Part shown: positions 32,046 through 43,000 of the stretch, one piece after another
How the letters are laid out: every line of letters begins with the position of its first letter
How positions within the stretch are numbered: position 1 is the first letter of the stretch
Assembly (NCBI GenBank): GCA_033064195.1
Contig: JARBJD010000340.1
Span: forward strand, 1-64,000
Reading direction: 5' to 3'
Source of the DNA: Blattamonas nauphoetae
Lineage: Eukaryota; Preaxostyla; Oxymonadida
DNA: 64,000 bases
Notes under the pieces: generated by a model
The model's database searches: none
The model's input: only the letters and a program-made list of their open reading frames with translations
What the model was told of the DNA's origin: nothing
Program-made: the position numbers and the translations under genes

Positions 32046-32431
32046 GGCGAGGTGAGGAGATAAAACGGGTGACGGTCCTATACGAAGTGATTAAGGAGAA
32101 TATGAGACCTGTAGATGAATCTTTTCGAGGCTTTCGCGTTCGTGCAGAACGATTCCTTTCCTGTATCATCGCTTTCGATTGTGAATCGATGTGGTCACTT
32201 CGTTTTGAGGATTTTTCCGGAGATTCACGGTTAATGGACGGTTTCAAGCGCTTTTTCAGATATACATTCTCGATATCATCCTTCGTCGTGAATTTCTTCT
32301 TCTTTGGTGGCATTTTGAGCTCACACGAAATTTCGAATAAAAATGGTGGGGTGTTGTAGTTTTGAGAGAAACCGTGAAAACGAGAGAATGGATATGTTGA
32401 GCGATAAGCAACGATGTGGAAATGATCACGG
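32046..32431. promoter_or_regulatory. Divergent intergenic promoter region, 386 bp
   Basis: The B-box gene starts leftward at 32045 and the large surface-protein gene starts rightward at 32432, so both promoters must lie here. No TATA-like element or shared motif was found by eye. Confidence 0.4.
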
Positions 32432-35400
32432 ATGAAAGAACAACTGAGAGGAGAGAATTGTTGCGTGTTCAATCCATTCTTCAAATTATACACCCTGATG
32501 CTCCTACTGTGGGTATCTGTTTTACTCAATTGCACTTTTTCGATCCTTCCCTCATCTTATGACATTCTTGAAAATGCAATAAAGCCATTCCCAACTGAAT
32601 GGATGACAGATCGCGATTCAACTTCCAATAGCGAAAAAGTCAGATCGGTCTCCATTCAACCCGGACAGTATCATGGATCACACATTCAAATTGTGTCGGA
32701 TAATATCCTTCTTCGAGGAGATGCCTCTTTGATCATGCATTCAGCAGAAATCTCCGAAAACGAAGTCATCAACACTATCCACTCAAATGGAAACGTGTTC
32801 GAGACAATATCGCACAATCAACCAATATTTGTGTTTACAAATTCCACCGCCACACTCTCGATGTTCATCTTGGACAGCAGCGCTGCCAACACTCAAATTG
32901 GACAAGTTGACTCGTCGCTTGTGACAATATCGTTGTGCAAGATCAGATCAAACAGTGACTCATCACCATTCGTGGTATCTTCAGGGCAGCTTGCAACTGG
33001 AAGTTGGATTTCGTTTGTGGGATGCTCACATGAATCTTCATTTTCAACACTTCTTCCATTGGTTGGTCTCCTCCCTTCCCAGATGACAAAACCATCCAAA
33101 TTTTCTGTTTTTGGATCATTGCCGTTGACACCAGAAACAAAAGACGAACAGACACTCTCTGTGTTCGGAACAGACCTTGTCATTTCTTCGAAGAACCTCA
33201 TCCTGGGAACCGGTCCCCTACTCGCCTTCCCTTCAACCGATCTCGAGCCTACGTTATCTTTATCGTGGACTGCGGAACTTTTTCTTCACAAAAGTCAGAT
33301 GCACAACATGACGAGTTCAGAATCGTCGATTCGGACGCCTCAAGTGAGAAGTCTTTCACAACGACTCATCTCGACGACAGTGAAGAACAGCACAAACCAT
33401 TTGTATGGAACAGGTTGCATTGACATGAACGCTGGTAGTTCGCTTCTGTGCTCGAACTCTTCCTTCACATCCTGTTCCGACACCGCCACCTCCGTCCAGC
33501 ACTTCTCAGTCACCCAAGACATCTCAACAGTCATCGGAACATCGGTTTTTCATTGCTGCACATTCAAATCCATCGTTGGAACCGATCAAGGAGCCATAAA
33601 TCAAGAAACTGCCAACGATACAGAGTCCCGCCTGGAAATTTCATGGTGCAACTTCCAAGCGTGTTCAACGACAAAAATTCATTCTTGGACTGGTGTAGTG
33701 CGACAATTCGGCATATCCAACATCTTTTATATTACCGATTCTGGCTTCTCCAAGTGCTCTGTGGCGCACGGTGGCACAGTCTGTCTTCCCTATGGTGCAT
33801 CACAAACCATCTACAGGTGCACTTTTGTGAACAACGAGGCCCATGTTCACGCCGCAGCTGTCTTTTCTCGGGGATGGGACGCTCAATCGACGACTTCATG
33901 TTATTCCAATGTCTCGTGCCATAATTGTGTTCAAACCGGATCAGACTCGAACTATGGTGCAGGAGCTATTCTTTTGCACAAGCCTATCACATATAATATG
34001 GAGTACATGCAATTTCGAGATTGTTCAGCAGTAACAAACATTGGGGCTGATATTCAGATTGACTACGACAACGAGAATCTTGGAACGCTGAATTATTGTG
34101 ATTCGACGTCGACAGGCAATCAACTGACTTACACTCGTCCACAAAATAGTGTCACTCATACCCCAATCTCTTATCCATCATCTACAAAAACCATCATTTC
34201 CAGACAAGGACAAGCGATCAACCACAACACTGTCCTTGTCACGATGAAACTGGATCATCCGGCAACTGGATACCTGCTCACGTTGGTCGACAATGCGGCG
34301 AGTGGGAGAACACAGCCAGACGGTTATGCACCGAACATTGCCCGCTTCCTCCCGTTCAAGTTTGAAGGCACAGACACAGGGTTGTGTACTGTCGAAGTTG
34401 GAGAGAGCAGGTTCGCTCAGCTTCATCTGGACGAGTACCTTGTCACTGCAGCCTCTTTCACAGACACGAAAGTGACGATTCCGCCCAACTTCAACCTGCC
34501 AGCTGTGCCGACTCTGATTGCTGCGTCGTGTGGACTCGACGAGTTTGAGCAGAACGCTGTGGTTGCACTCAAACTGCGAACAGAATCGCTTGGAAAGCAC
34601 ACCGTCACCCTCAACACAGTTCCAGAAGTGTGGTTCGAAATTGAGTTCAAAGATGGGAAGGATGGTGTGTCGGAACCAGCATTTGTCTCGATCGTCGGAA
34701 ATGACAAGAAACTCACCCCAGAAACAGAATACGAAATCAAAAGTCTCGTAAGAAGCGATGGACTGATTGTGATTCATCCAGAACCAATCAAATTCACTGT
34801 TCCCAAACGATCTTGTCTGACCACACTCGATCCTCTCCAAGTTTACTCCAATCTGGACAAACAGGTGTCGGTTGGGCTGGAAGGGTACAAATTGGTTGGG
34901 GAGTACAAGATTGGCTTCTCAGTGAACAGCTCTGTGGGAGTGAAGTTTGAAGGGACAGTCGTGTTTGGGAGTGATGGGAAGGGGACGATGGTGGGAGTTC
35001 TGTTCGACTCAGACTGGACGAAGGTGGATCTGAAATACAACACTCGCTACGAAGTGGTGAGACTGACGAAGAGTGGATTCGAACAAGACTTCGTGACTGG
35101 TCTGTGTTTCACAACGATGAAGGAGCCGACGAGATTGCTGGGTGTTGGGGTACCAGTGGACAAGAACGACAGGAATTCGACGACGATCTCGCTTTTGGGG
35201 CATGCGGCTGTGACAGGACAGTACAAACTGGATTTGGAGAACAGCGCCGACTCGACAGACAAAGTGACAGTCGATGCGACATTCACAGGTGTTGATGCTG
35301 GCGAGGCACACGCGACGCTGTATCCGACGAGACAACTGAAATATGGAGTGACGTACAAAGTGACTGGAATGGTTGGAACGATGTCGACTCCTCCGAAGAT

Positions 35401-38400
35401 TCATGTTGAAGCTGGTTTGACGCTCACAATCGGCCAAGAGCCACCTCGACTGACAGTGATGAGTGCAGCTTCGTCGGAAGACAAACAGAAGAAAGTGTCG
35501 ATGGCACTGACTGGAATCAAGATGACGAACGGACCGTTCACAATTTCGTTGAATGGCTCCAAAACGATCAAAGCGACATTCGCGGCAGATGGAGTGTCAG
35601 GCTCGTCGACGGCGATTCTCTTCTCCACAACAGCGAGTGAAGTGGAAGTGGAATATGGACAGACATACAATGTGCTTGGTGTGACCGACAAAGACTCTCA
35701 ACCTGTCCTCTTCCACGCTGGTCTCTCGTTCGCCACTCCATCTGAACCAACCCGCCTTGTCTCCTTGTCGATTGTGGAATACGACTCGCTGAAGAAGAAT
35801 GTGTTAGTGACGATGAATGGACGTGAGCTGACAATCTCATCGAAATACGAAGTTGATCTTTCTCGAACATCATCTTGTGAATGCACCTTGACGATGGAGT
35901 GGAACTCGTCGTTGTCGCGATGGGAAGGATCGGCGTCTCTGTTCCCCACAGCCACTGCTGATCTTGTTTTTGGTGAGACCTACTCGATTGTTGAGTTCCG
36001 CGTCCAATCCATCTCGACTCCTCTCTTCTTCGAACCCAACTCGATCGACATCATTCCCGAACCTCCTCGCCTCATCTCCATCGACTCCGCCGACGACGAC
36101 ATCCTCACAACCACCACACTCACACTGAACACCACCCAACTCGTCGCAGGGACAGTCTATCGACTCACCCTCACCGAAACACCTCGCTCCTCTTCGAACA
36201 CGGCGACGACATCGGAAGTGTGGATTGACGTGACAGCCAGCGACACAGGAGTGATGTCGACGACGCTGACACTCTATCCGTTCTCGGAAGCCGTTCTGAA
36301 ATACAGCCAGTCTTACAGTGTGGTGTCGGTGGCAGCGAAGACACGATCGAACCCGATTCTGATTGAGACAGCAGACTGTGTGTTTGTCACGCCGTCCGAA
36401 CCAACCCGAATTGAGAATGGGTCAGCGACACTGAACTCGCAGGGAGACACAGCGACGATTGTTGTGGCTGGACGAGAACTGAAAGTGGGGACGTATTTCA
36501 TCGTGATCGAAAGCGGAGAGAAATCGTTCTCGACGACAGTGACGACGACAACAAAGGGCGAGCTGAAGTTCGATGCTCCCACAGAATCGTCGTCGAGTCC
36601 TTCGCATGTTCAGTTTGGTGTGGTGTACACATTCAAAACAGTGAAACTGGATGGATTGGATGTGTTTGTGAACTTGGACGCCTCAGTTGAAATCCCTGTT
36701 CCTCCGAAGATGTCTGGAGTGTCAGTGTCGCCGAACACGATTGGGACAGGATTGTGGATTGGAGTGGAAGGATCGGACCTTCCAGTTGGGAAGACCTTCA
36801 CTCTGACCATCTCATCGGACGAGTCATCGTTCTCGTTCGCTGTGTCGTTCTCGACGCCAAAGAAAGGATCGACAGAACAGCAAAGATTGGGATGGTCTGA
36901 CTCACTTCAATACAACACGACATACAAAGTGGACTCGTTGAGGAATGCAGACGATGACACCGACCGAATTGTGATTCCGTCAGCGCTGACATTGACAACA
37001 CCGAAAAAGCCAGTTGACTTTGTGATCTTCTCGTCCACCGAATCGGGAGACTCGTCTCAACTGTGTGGAGAGCGAACAAGCAGCTGCTCGTCGATGGACC
37101 GTGTGTGGGAAGTGGTTGAGGGGATTGGTTTCGCTCGCGTGTCGGTGCGGATTGTGGATGCGACCGGATTGTGGGGAGGAATTCGCGTGTCGAACGGGAT
37201 GGTTGTTCTTGTTCAGAACGGAAGCAACAAAGAACCTCGACTGGACGTGGGGAGCTTGAGTGGGACTGAATCGCAGCCTGGAGTGGTGACGGTGGTTGAG
37301 GCATCGCTGGAGTTGAAGGACGTGGATGTTGTGCTGTCGAGTGGATCAGCGTCGTTTGTGTTTCTTCACAGCACGTCGTCGTCGATTGTGATGAAGGAGG
37401 GCTCAGTGTTGGGATCTCAGACAGGATGGAAAATGGAGAGTGGATTGTGCTCTTGGGAGACGGGCGTGATTGTGCTTGTGGATTCGGACAGCACAGTGAA
37501 GAGCACAGTGTTCTCGGGATTGCCGCAAGGAGCGATTCAGATGAAGGGAGGGCAGCTGTCTGTGGAGGGCTCGATCTTCCACGACAACACGCCGTGGAAT
37601 GTGGAGTTTGAGTCTGTGCGACACAACATCCACTGCTCGGATTCGGGGAAGGTGTCGATTGGGAGTGTGGGAGGGGGAGATGGATCGTCGGACATTCGTC
37701 GGCACAGCTGGATTGGAGCTGAGGAGTGTTCGGTGGAAGGGGAAGGAGTGAAGGAGGAGTCGCCCTTCTTCATTCCTTCGCTGGACGTGTCGAAGAGCGA
37801 AGTGAAGCTGAACAAGGAGAAGACGAAATATTCGTTTGATCTGGTTGGGACGACACTGATTCCGTGTGGTCTGTTTCTGGAAGTGTTTGAGAAGTCGGGA
37901 AAGAATGGAGCGAATGGGCCGTTCGTTCGGGAGCTGACTCAATCGACGACGGAATCGTTCTCCGAAACGAACATCAAAGTTGAGGTTGTTGTGAAAGAGA
38001 TCTCGTTGTCGATCTCGGCGGAGTCGGAGTGGCATGCTCGCCTTCTTTTCGGACAAGGCGCTCACACCGACTCGTTCCAAGTGAAGCGGAGTGCGGCCGA
38101 CGATCGAAAGGCGCAAACGAGGAAGACGATGTCGTGGCTGATTCCGGTGATCTGCGCGTCGGTCGCCCTCCTCCTCTTCATCATCATCCTCGTCGTCCTC
38201 CTCCGCCGACGCCGCCAGAAGAACGATACCGCAGCAAACACATCCAAACACGAAGAGCTCGATGCTCTCCCACTCGACAAAATCGAAGACATTGTAGACT
38301 ACAGTCTGCCCAACTCGTCCATCGTCGCTGTTCCCGACACTGATGCTCAATTTGAGGAACATTCAAAGACACAAGCAAACCCAACGAAAGGAGAGGATCC

Positions 38401-39205
38401 GAATAAATATCCATTGGTGAGGGGAGGTGTTGGCCCGAATGATGTGGAAGGAGTGAAAGCGGACGCAGGTGTTCAGGTTGTAAAGATCAACCGAAGAGAC
38501 ACACTGTACAACAGGTTGCATGGAGATGGGAAGGCAATTGTAAACAAGAAGGCCGTTGCTCAGAACATTGCCCACGCACTCGCCCAGCTCCACTCAGTCA
38601 ACGCTGATGTCACACTTCTTGATCGGCTCTCGTCACATTTCGTCATTTTTGGAGACAACGATGAAATTCAACTCGATCTGAAAGGATCCAAAGATGTGAA
38701 CGAAATCGATTTGATCAACGGACAACAAATGATCCCAGCAGCGACCGCACACCCCTCCAACAATCCTCACTTCTCCGCCGAAAACAGAGACCCTCAAACA
38801 ACCTCCAGTGCCAACACAAACCAAAGTGCCCTCGCTTCGACCAATGGAGGAGGATTTGAACTGCTTCGGTGGAGGGCACCGGAAGCTGGTGGGAAGGCAG
38901 GCGAGGGCACACAAGCAATTGACCATTCGAAAGCTGCAGTGTTCAGTCTCGGGCTGATCCTGTTCGAGATTGAGACGGAGACAATGCATTTTGGGGAGAC
39001 AGACGCGATGAATGCGTTCCGGCAGCTGAAGGCGGGTGTGCTTCCGAAGATGGAGCTGGTTCAGGATGCGAACCTGAGGGAGTTGATTGTGGAGTGCCTC
39101 TCGATTGAGCCGGCGAAGAGGCCGAACTTGGATGGGATTGAGAAGCGTCTGGAATGGATCTCGTTCTCAGGGCAGGTGCACAACATGAACGACGTGCTGT
39201 GCTGA
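32432..39205 (+). CDS. Giant receptor-like surface protein with beta-helix, repeat domains, one TM helix and C-terminal pseudokinase, 2257 aa
   Basis: One uninterrupted exon, ATG at 32432, TGA at 39205. Residues about 17-38 (LYTLMLLLWVSVLLNCTFSI) are a signal peptide or anchor. Residues about 100-600 look like a right-handed beta-helix with Pmp-like GG and FVNNE turns. From about 790 to 1530 come about seven repeats of 100-113 residues, each opening with EP(T/P)R(L/I) and containing a strand such as VSMALTGIKM or TATIVVAGREL. A second beta-helix-like part follows. A TM helix (about 1900-1925, WLIPVICASVALLLFIIILV) ends in RRRRQK. The cytosolic part (about 2000-2250) keeps protein-kinase C-lobe features: RWRAPE, VFSLGLILFEIET, and CLSIEPAKRP. 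The catalytic loop is LSSHFVIF and no HRD Asp or DFG is visible, so it is probably a pseudokinase. Likely a surface sensor or adhesin. Confidence 0.85.
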   Translation: MKEQLRGENCCVFNPFFKLYTLMLLLWVSVLLNCTFSILPSSYDILENAIKPFPTEWMTDRDSTSNSEKVRSVSIQPGQYHGSHIQIVSDNILLRGDASLIMHSAEISENEVINTIHSNGNVFETISHNQPIFVFTNSTATLSMFILDSSAANTQIGQVDSSLVTISLCKIRSNSDSSPFVVSSGQLATGSWISFVGCSHESSFSTLLPLVGLLPSQMTKPSKFSVFGSLPLTPETKDEQTLSVFGTDLVISSKNLILGTGPLLAFPSTDLEPTLSLSWTAELFLHKSQMHNMTSSESSIRTPQVRSLSQRLISTTVKNSTNHLYGTGCIDMNAGSSLLCSNSSFTSCSDTATSVQHFSVTQDISTVIGTSVFHCCTFKSIVGTDQGAINQETANDTESRLEISWCNFQACSTTKIHSWTGVVRQFGISNIFYITDSGFSKCSVAHGGTVCLPYGASQTIYRCTFVNNEAHVHAAAVFSRGWDAQSTTSCYSNVSCHNCVQTGSDSNYGAGAILLHKPITYNMEYMQFRDCSAVTNIGADIQIDYDNENLGTLNYCDSTSTGNQLTYTRPQNSVTHTPISYPSSTKTIISRQGQAINHNTVLVTMKLDHPATGYLLTLVDNAASGRTQPDGYAPNIARFLPFKFEGTDTGLCTVEVGESRFAQLHLDEYLVTAASFTDTKVTIPPNFNLPAVPTLIAASCGLDEFEQNAVVALKLRTESLGKHTVTLNTVPEVWFEIEFKDGKDGVSEPAFVSIVGNDKKLTPETEYEIKSLVRSDGLIVIHPEPIKFTVPKRSCLTTLDPLQVYSNLDKQVSVGLEGYKLVGEYKIGFSVNSSVGVKFEGTVVFGSDGKGTMVGVLFDSDWTKVDLKYNTRYEVVRLTKSGFEQDFVTGLCFTTMKEPTRLLGVGVPVDKNDRNSTTISLLGHAAVTGQYKLDLENSADSTDKVTVDATFTGVDAGEAHATLYPTRQLKYGVTYKVTGMVGTMSTPPKIHVEAGLTLTIGQEPPRLTVMSAASSEDKQKKVSMALTGIKMTNGPFTISLNGSKTIKATFAADGVSGSSTAILFSTTASEVEVEYGQTYNVLGVTDKDSQPVLFHAGLSFATPSEPTRLVSLSIVEYDSLKKNVLVTMNGRELTISSKYEVDLSRTSSCECTLTMEWNSSLSRWEGSASLFPTATADLVFGETYSIVEFRVQSISTPLFFEPNSIDIIPEPPRLISIDSADDDILTTTTLTLNTTQLVAGTVYRLTLTETPRSSSNTATTSEVWIDVTASDTGVMSTTLTLYPFSEAVLKYSQSYSVVSVAAKTRSNPILIETADCVFVTPSEPTRIENGSATLNSQGDTATIVVAGRELKVGTYFIVIESGEKSFSTTVTTTTKGELKFDAPTESSSSPSHVQFGVVYTFKTVKLDGLDVFVNLDASVEIPVPPKMSGVSVSPNTIGTGLWIGVEGSDLPVGKTFTLTISSDESSFSFAVSFSTPKKGSTEQQRLGWSDSLQYNTTYKVDSLRNADDDTDRIVIPSALTLTTPKKPVDFVIFSSTESGDSSQLCGERTSSCSSMDRVWEVVEGIGFARVSVRIVDATGLWGGIRVSNGMVVLVQNGSNKEPRLDVGSLSGTESQPGVVTVVEASLELKDVDVVLSSGSASFVFLHSTSSSIVMKEGSVLGSQTGWKMESGLCSWETGVIVLVDSDSTVKSTVFSGLPQGAIQMKGGQLSVEGSIFHDNTPWNVEFESVRHNIHCSDSGKVSIGSVGGGDGSSDIRRHSWIGAEECSVEGEGVKEESPFFIPSLDVSKSEVKLNKEKTKYSFDLVGTTLIPCGLFLEVFEKSGKNGANGPFVRELTQSTTESFSETNIKVEVVVKEISLSISAESEWHARLLFGQGAHTDSFQVKRSAADDRKAQTRKTMSWLIPVICASVALLLFIIILVVLLRRRRQKNDTAANTSKHEELDALPLDKIEDIVDYSLPNSSIVAVPDTDAQFEEHSKTQANPTKGEDPNKYPLVRGGVGPNDVEGVKADAGVQVVKINRRDTLYNRLHGDGKAIVNKKAVAQNIAHALAQLHSVNADVTLLDRLSSHFVIFGDNDEIQLDLKGSKDVNEIDLINGQQMIPAATAHPSNNPHFSAENRDPQTTSSANTNQSALASTNGGGFELLRWRAPEAGGKAGEGTQAIDHSKAAVFSLGLILFEIETETMHFGETDAMNAFRQLKAGVLPKMELVQDANLRELIVECLSIEPAKRPNLDGIEKRLEWISFSGQVHNMNDVLC

Positions 39206-39929
39206 ACCCGAAACGAGTACTCAGACGACGATCACTCCCATTCTGAGAACGCTGTTCTCGTCTTGACCTCTCCTTCGTCTTTCTTTGGCTTTCACACCAC
39301 AGAACGGATTCTTGATTTGAGCATTTCACAGAGACGCGTGTCTCTTCTTCCTTTTGTGGTCGAGATACCATTTGAGTTGGATAGTCACGTCAGCAACCAC
39401 GTCACCCATGTCATCTCTCTCGGAGACTCTCTCGCTTGTGAGCTGTCTTGTTTCGGCTGATGATTCTGCACTGTGCTGCCGAAGGATGGTTCTGGCTGGG
39501 ATTCACAACACACTCGTGTCGTTCACAGAAGTGACAGCGACACTTTCACACACCACATTCACTCTTCATACACACAACCCAGCTGGAAATCGACTAGCAA
39601 GCTCACACAGAGCTTCCCACCCACGTCACTCTGCACAGACTGAAGACAGGCTCTGTCGGACTTCGACGAGAGCAGAGGTGCATTGAAGCAGCCCGACCTG
39701 TCCTCACGTCACAACTCACGTCACACACAGGAAGGACTGATTGGCTGCCTGCAAGTGGGATATTCTTCTGATTTGAGTCATTCTTCATTGATCATCTTGA
39801 TTTTGGCTTTCTTGATGCATTTCGTCCTCGCTTATGTGGATGGATCTTCATGGTATTCCTTTGCACTTCGCCTCTTCACATACATCTTTCTTTTCATATC
39901 ATTGTTCATTCTGTTGGATATCCTCTTTC
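39206..39929. other. Intergenic region, no gene supported
   Basis: Contains a frame at 39683-39994 with two hydrophobic stretches, but it has only a TTG start and overlaps the upstream side of the next gene. I do not accept it as a gene. The region is rich in CACACTC and TCTC runs. Confidence 0.4.
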
Positions 39930-40045
39930 ATGAAATCCTCACGCGTCTATTGGTGATGAGGATGGAGAGGAATGCGATTTTTGCTTTTGTCTAGATGGGT
40001 CATTTCGATTCCCATTCATTTTGGACCAGATCATCATCAAATGCC

Positions 40046-43000
40046 ATGATCACTCTATATTTCATCAATATCGTTCAAATGATCTGTTCCCTACAATCAA
40101 CGGTGATTCGTGACGGAGACTCGTTCTTTGACCCTCTCAATACGCGATATGGCTTGGCGACTACAATCAAGTTTTCAGACACGGAATGCATCCGAACCCC
40201 GCTGATACTGCATGATCGAATCAACGAGTTTGTGAAGACCCGGCCTGAGGCATCATTCTTGCTTGTTGACAATGGATTGTTCCATCTTGAAAACTCGTCA
40301 ATCTCGTTCATCGAGTTGACTCTGAAAACCACTGCCTCGATTGCCTATGTCAAGAATTCGAGTTTTGTGATGGACGGTGGAGACATCTTCCCATCACTTT
40401 CAGAGCCGTTTACTCTGTTGAATGGCGAACTGATTCTGTCAGAAGTGAGATTCCACTCTGTCACACACAGAATTCCGAAACTGGTGAGCGATGACAGCAG
40501 CTCATGCACGATCGTTCTGAGTTCGATGGAGATTTCTCATATGTCTCTGATTTCGTCGTCGTCGCTGATTTCGGCACTGAAATCAGAAAGCACGATTGCT
40601 GTGTCGTTGTTCCTGAATGTGTCGTCATTGACCTCGCACAAACGACCACTGTCAGGAATCGGATCATCGATTCGTGTTGAAGGAAGTGAGTTTGTTGGAA
40701 CGCAAGATGAGATCACTGGAACGATCACGAGCCGCGCAGACCGAACGAGTGAATTCTCGGTGAGAAACACGACGTTCACATCAAGCACGCATGAGAATGA
40801 GGTCTTCACAGATGCTCAAGTTGTTACGGATCTGTCGTCATCGTTCATGAATTGCCGATTTGTTGACTGTTCGTCCGAAGCGGATGGAGGAAGTCTGTCG
40901 TATGTGCCAGACATCCAAGGAGAAGTGATGCAAGTGTTTCTGAGACTCACGAAATGCACGTTCTCGAAGGGCCATTCGAAAGGGAATGGAGGCCATCTTT
41001 TTGTTTCCGCTCCGTTGACCTCAACCGCCCAGCTTCACGTCTCTGAGAGTGATTTTCGAGATGGGACGGCGGATGGGGCTGGTGGAGGGATGCATCTCTT
41101 GCTTCCATTTTGTTATTCCACATTCGTGAACGTGTCGAATTGCAGTTCCCACCTCGGTGGCTCTATTTTAGTATTCACAACCCTGATGGTCCACCTTGAT
41201 CAACTACATCTGTGTGGATCGGAAATCTTGTGGGATAACGACTGCTTTGTTGTGATGACGAATGAAATCAGGATTGTCGATTCGATCTTTGAATTGGATA
41301 TTCCACATTCTGACGGTTCCCTTATTGTTGATGGACTGAACTCCTCTCTCTTCATTCTGAGATCTTCTTTCCTTAACACCCATCCCAACCCAACAATTCC
41401 ATTTATTTTCTGGCGAATGAACTCGGGAAGATTGAACTCGATTCGAGAAGTGTCGTTCCATATGCCCGCCTCAACGTGCAATGGGTGGTGCTTCACAACG
41501 CCGGATCTTGATTCTGAGATGATGTCAAGTCATTTCGAGAAGACTTTTGCGCTGACATCGAGACAGACGCATTCACCGATATTGGCGAAGGATGATGTTG
41601 CGGTTTTCCTTCCAATGGAAATTTCGCGGTATGAGATATCGCCGATGGGAACAGACGCAGTTTATTGTGGGATCTCCATCCCCTGCCGCACGTTTGATTT
41701 CATCCGAAAGAACCGGCAGCTGTTCTCGTCATATTCCGTCCATATCGCCAGAGCGATGACTTTACCCACTCCCATCATCACATCTCCTCACCTCACGCAT
41801 ATATCGACCGGTGTGAGCTTTAAGATCTCTGGTGAAGGATCGCCGTTTTTCATACACAACGAACGATCTCTGGAAATCAGCGGAGGAACGTACCATCTGA
41901 CCCGCGCTCAGCAGAACGGATTCGTGCAGATGATTCGGGGAGAAGTGAAACTGAATTGCTTATTCGTGTTTCTGGTGGATGAAGGCATCGCCTCAGAATC
42001 TCGCCAGTTCGCACTTGGATTTGGACGAAGCGGGATGCACTCCTCTTTTGATCGTCAATCTTCCGAACTGGCGCTTTGCGACTCTTCCTCAGCACCTCTC
42101 TCCATCGACAGCTCGATTGGCTCTGGCCTGATTTCTTCTTTTGGGAGTGAGATTGGCGATTCCTCATCTGTGTCGATATCCGTCTCGAACCTGACGATTG
42201 TTCATCCTCTGCTGGACTTGCACATCAAAAATGGATTCTCGCTGACAGCATCAGAATTCACAAATATCCGGTCGACTTGTGAATTTGTGTCTCTCATCAC
42301 CATCCACGCTGCTACTCTCTTCTTCGACGAATGTTCGTTCGCCAACATCGATCTCTGCTCAACTGTCATCTCATTCCGAACCATCTCGATTTCAATTGGA
42401 ACAATCCACAAATGTCAATTCATCGACTGTTCGTCGCGAATGAGCGGGGGGATTCTGGACCTTTCGCTTGGATCAGTTCGGATCACAGACTGTCTTTTCC
42501 GTCGCTGTGTTGGAGTTGACTTTGGTGCGATTCTTGTGGACTTCGTTGAAGGGGGTTTATTGGAACTCAACTGCACTGACACGCTGTTCGATGACAACAG
42601 CTGCTTCTCGAAGGCAGGATCAGATCTTCACCATTCGAACCCTTCATTGCACAAGACAAATATGAAAGGAAGCCGATCGTCGTCTCGCTGGCCTCGAATC
42701 ACTCATGGGAAGGACTTCAAAGACAACGAACTGTTCGACTTTGACATGAAATTTCTCTGTGTGAATTCCACTGGAGAAGACACTCGGACATGTGGATCAT
42801 CCGACACCCCTTGTCAATCAATCGCTTTTGCATTGGGCATCATTCCTCAACGTGAGAACTGGTTCATAGTCTATCTTGAAGGGTCTTTCATCCCGTTAGC
42901 CTCTCCTCTTGTCCATCAACGCATCAGTCTTGAAATCAATGATTTTGCATCGTTGGAGGTGGGGAAAATGGATGGGTTCGTGGCCAATCATTCAACCTTT

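Noticed and set aside
37403-38362. 319-codon frame antisense to the giant surface gene
   Set aside because: Complement of a codon-biased real gene; Arg/Leu/His-rich with no domain. The sense frame has clear TM and repeat features.
39683-39994. 103-codon hydrophobic frame before the arm-1 surface gene
   Set aside because: Starts at TTG, not conserved in the other arm, overlaps the upstream region of the next gene.
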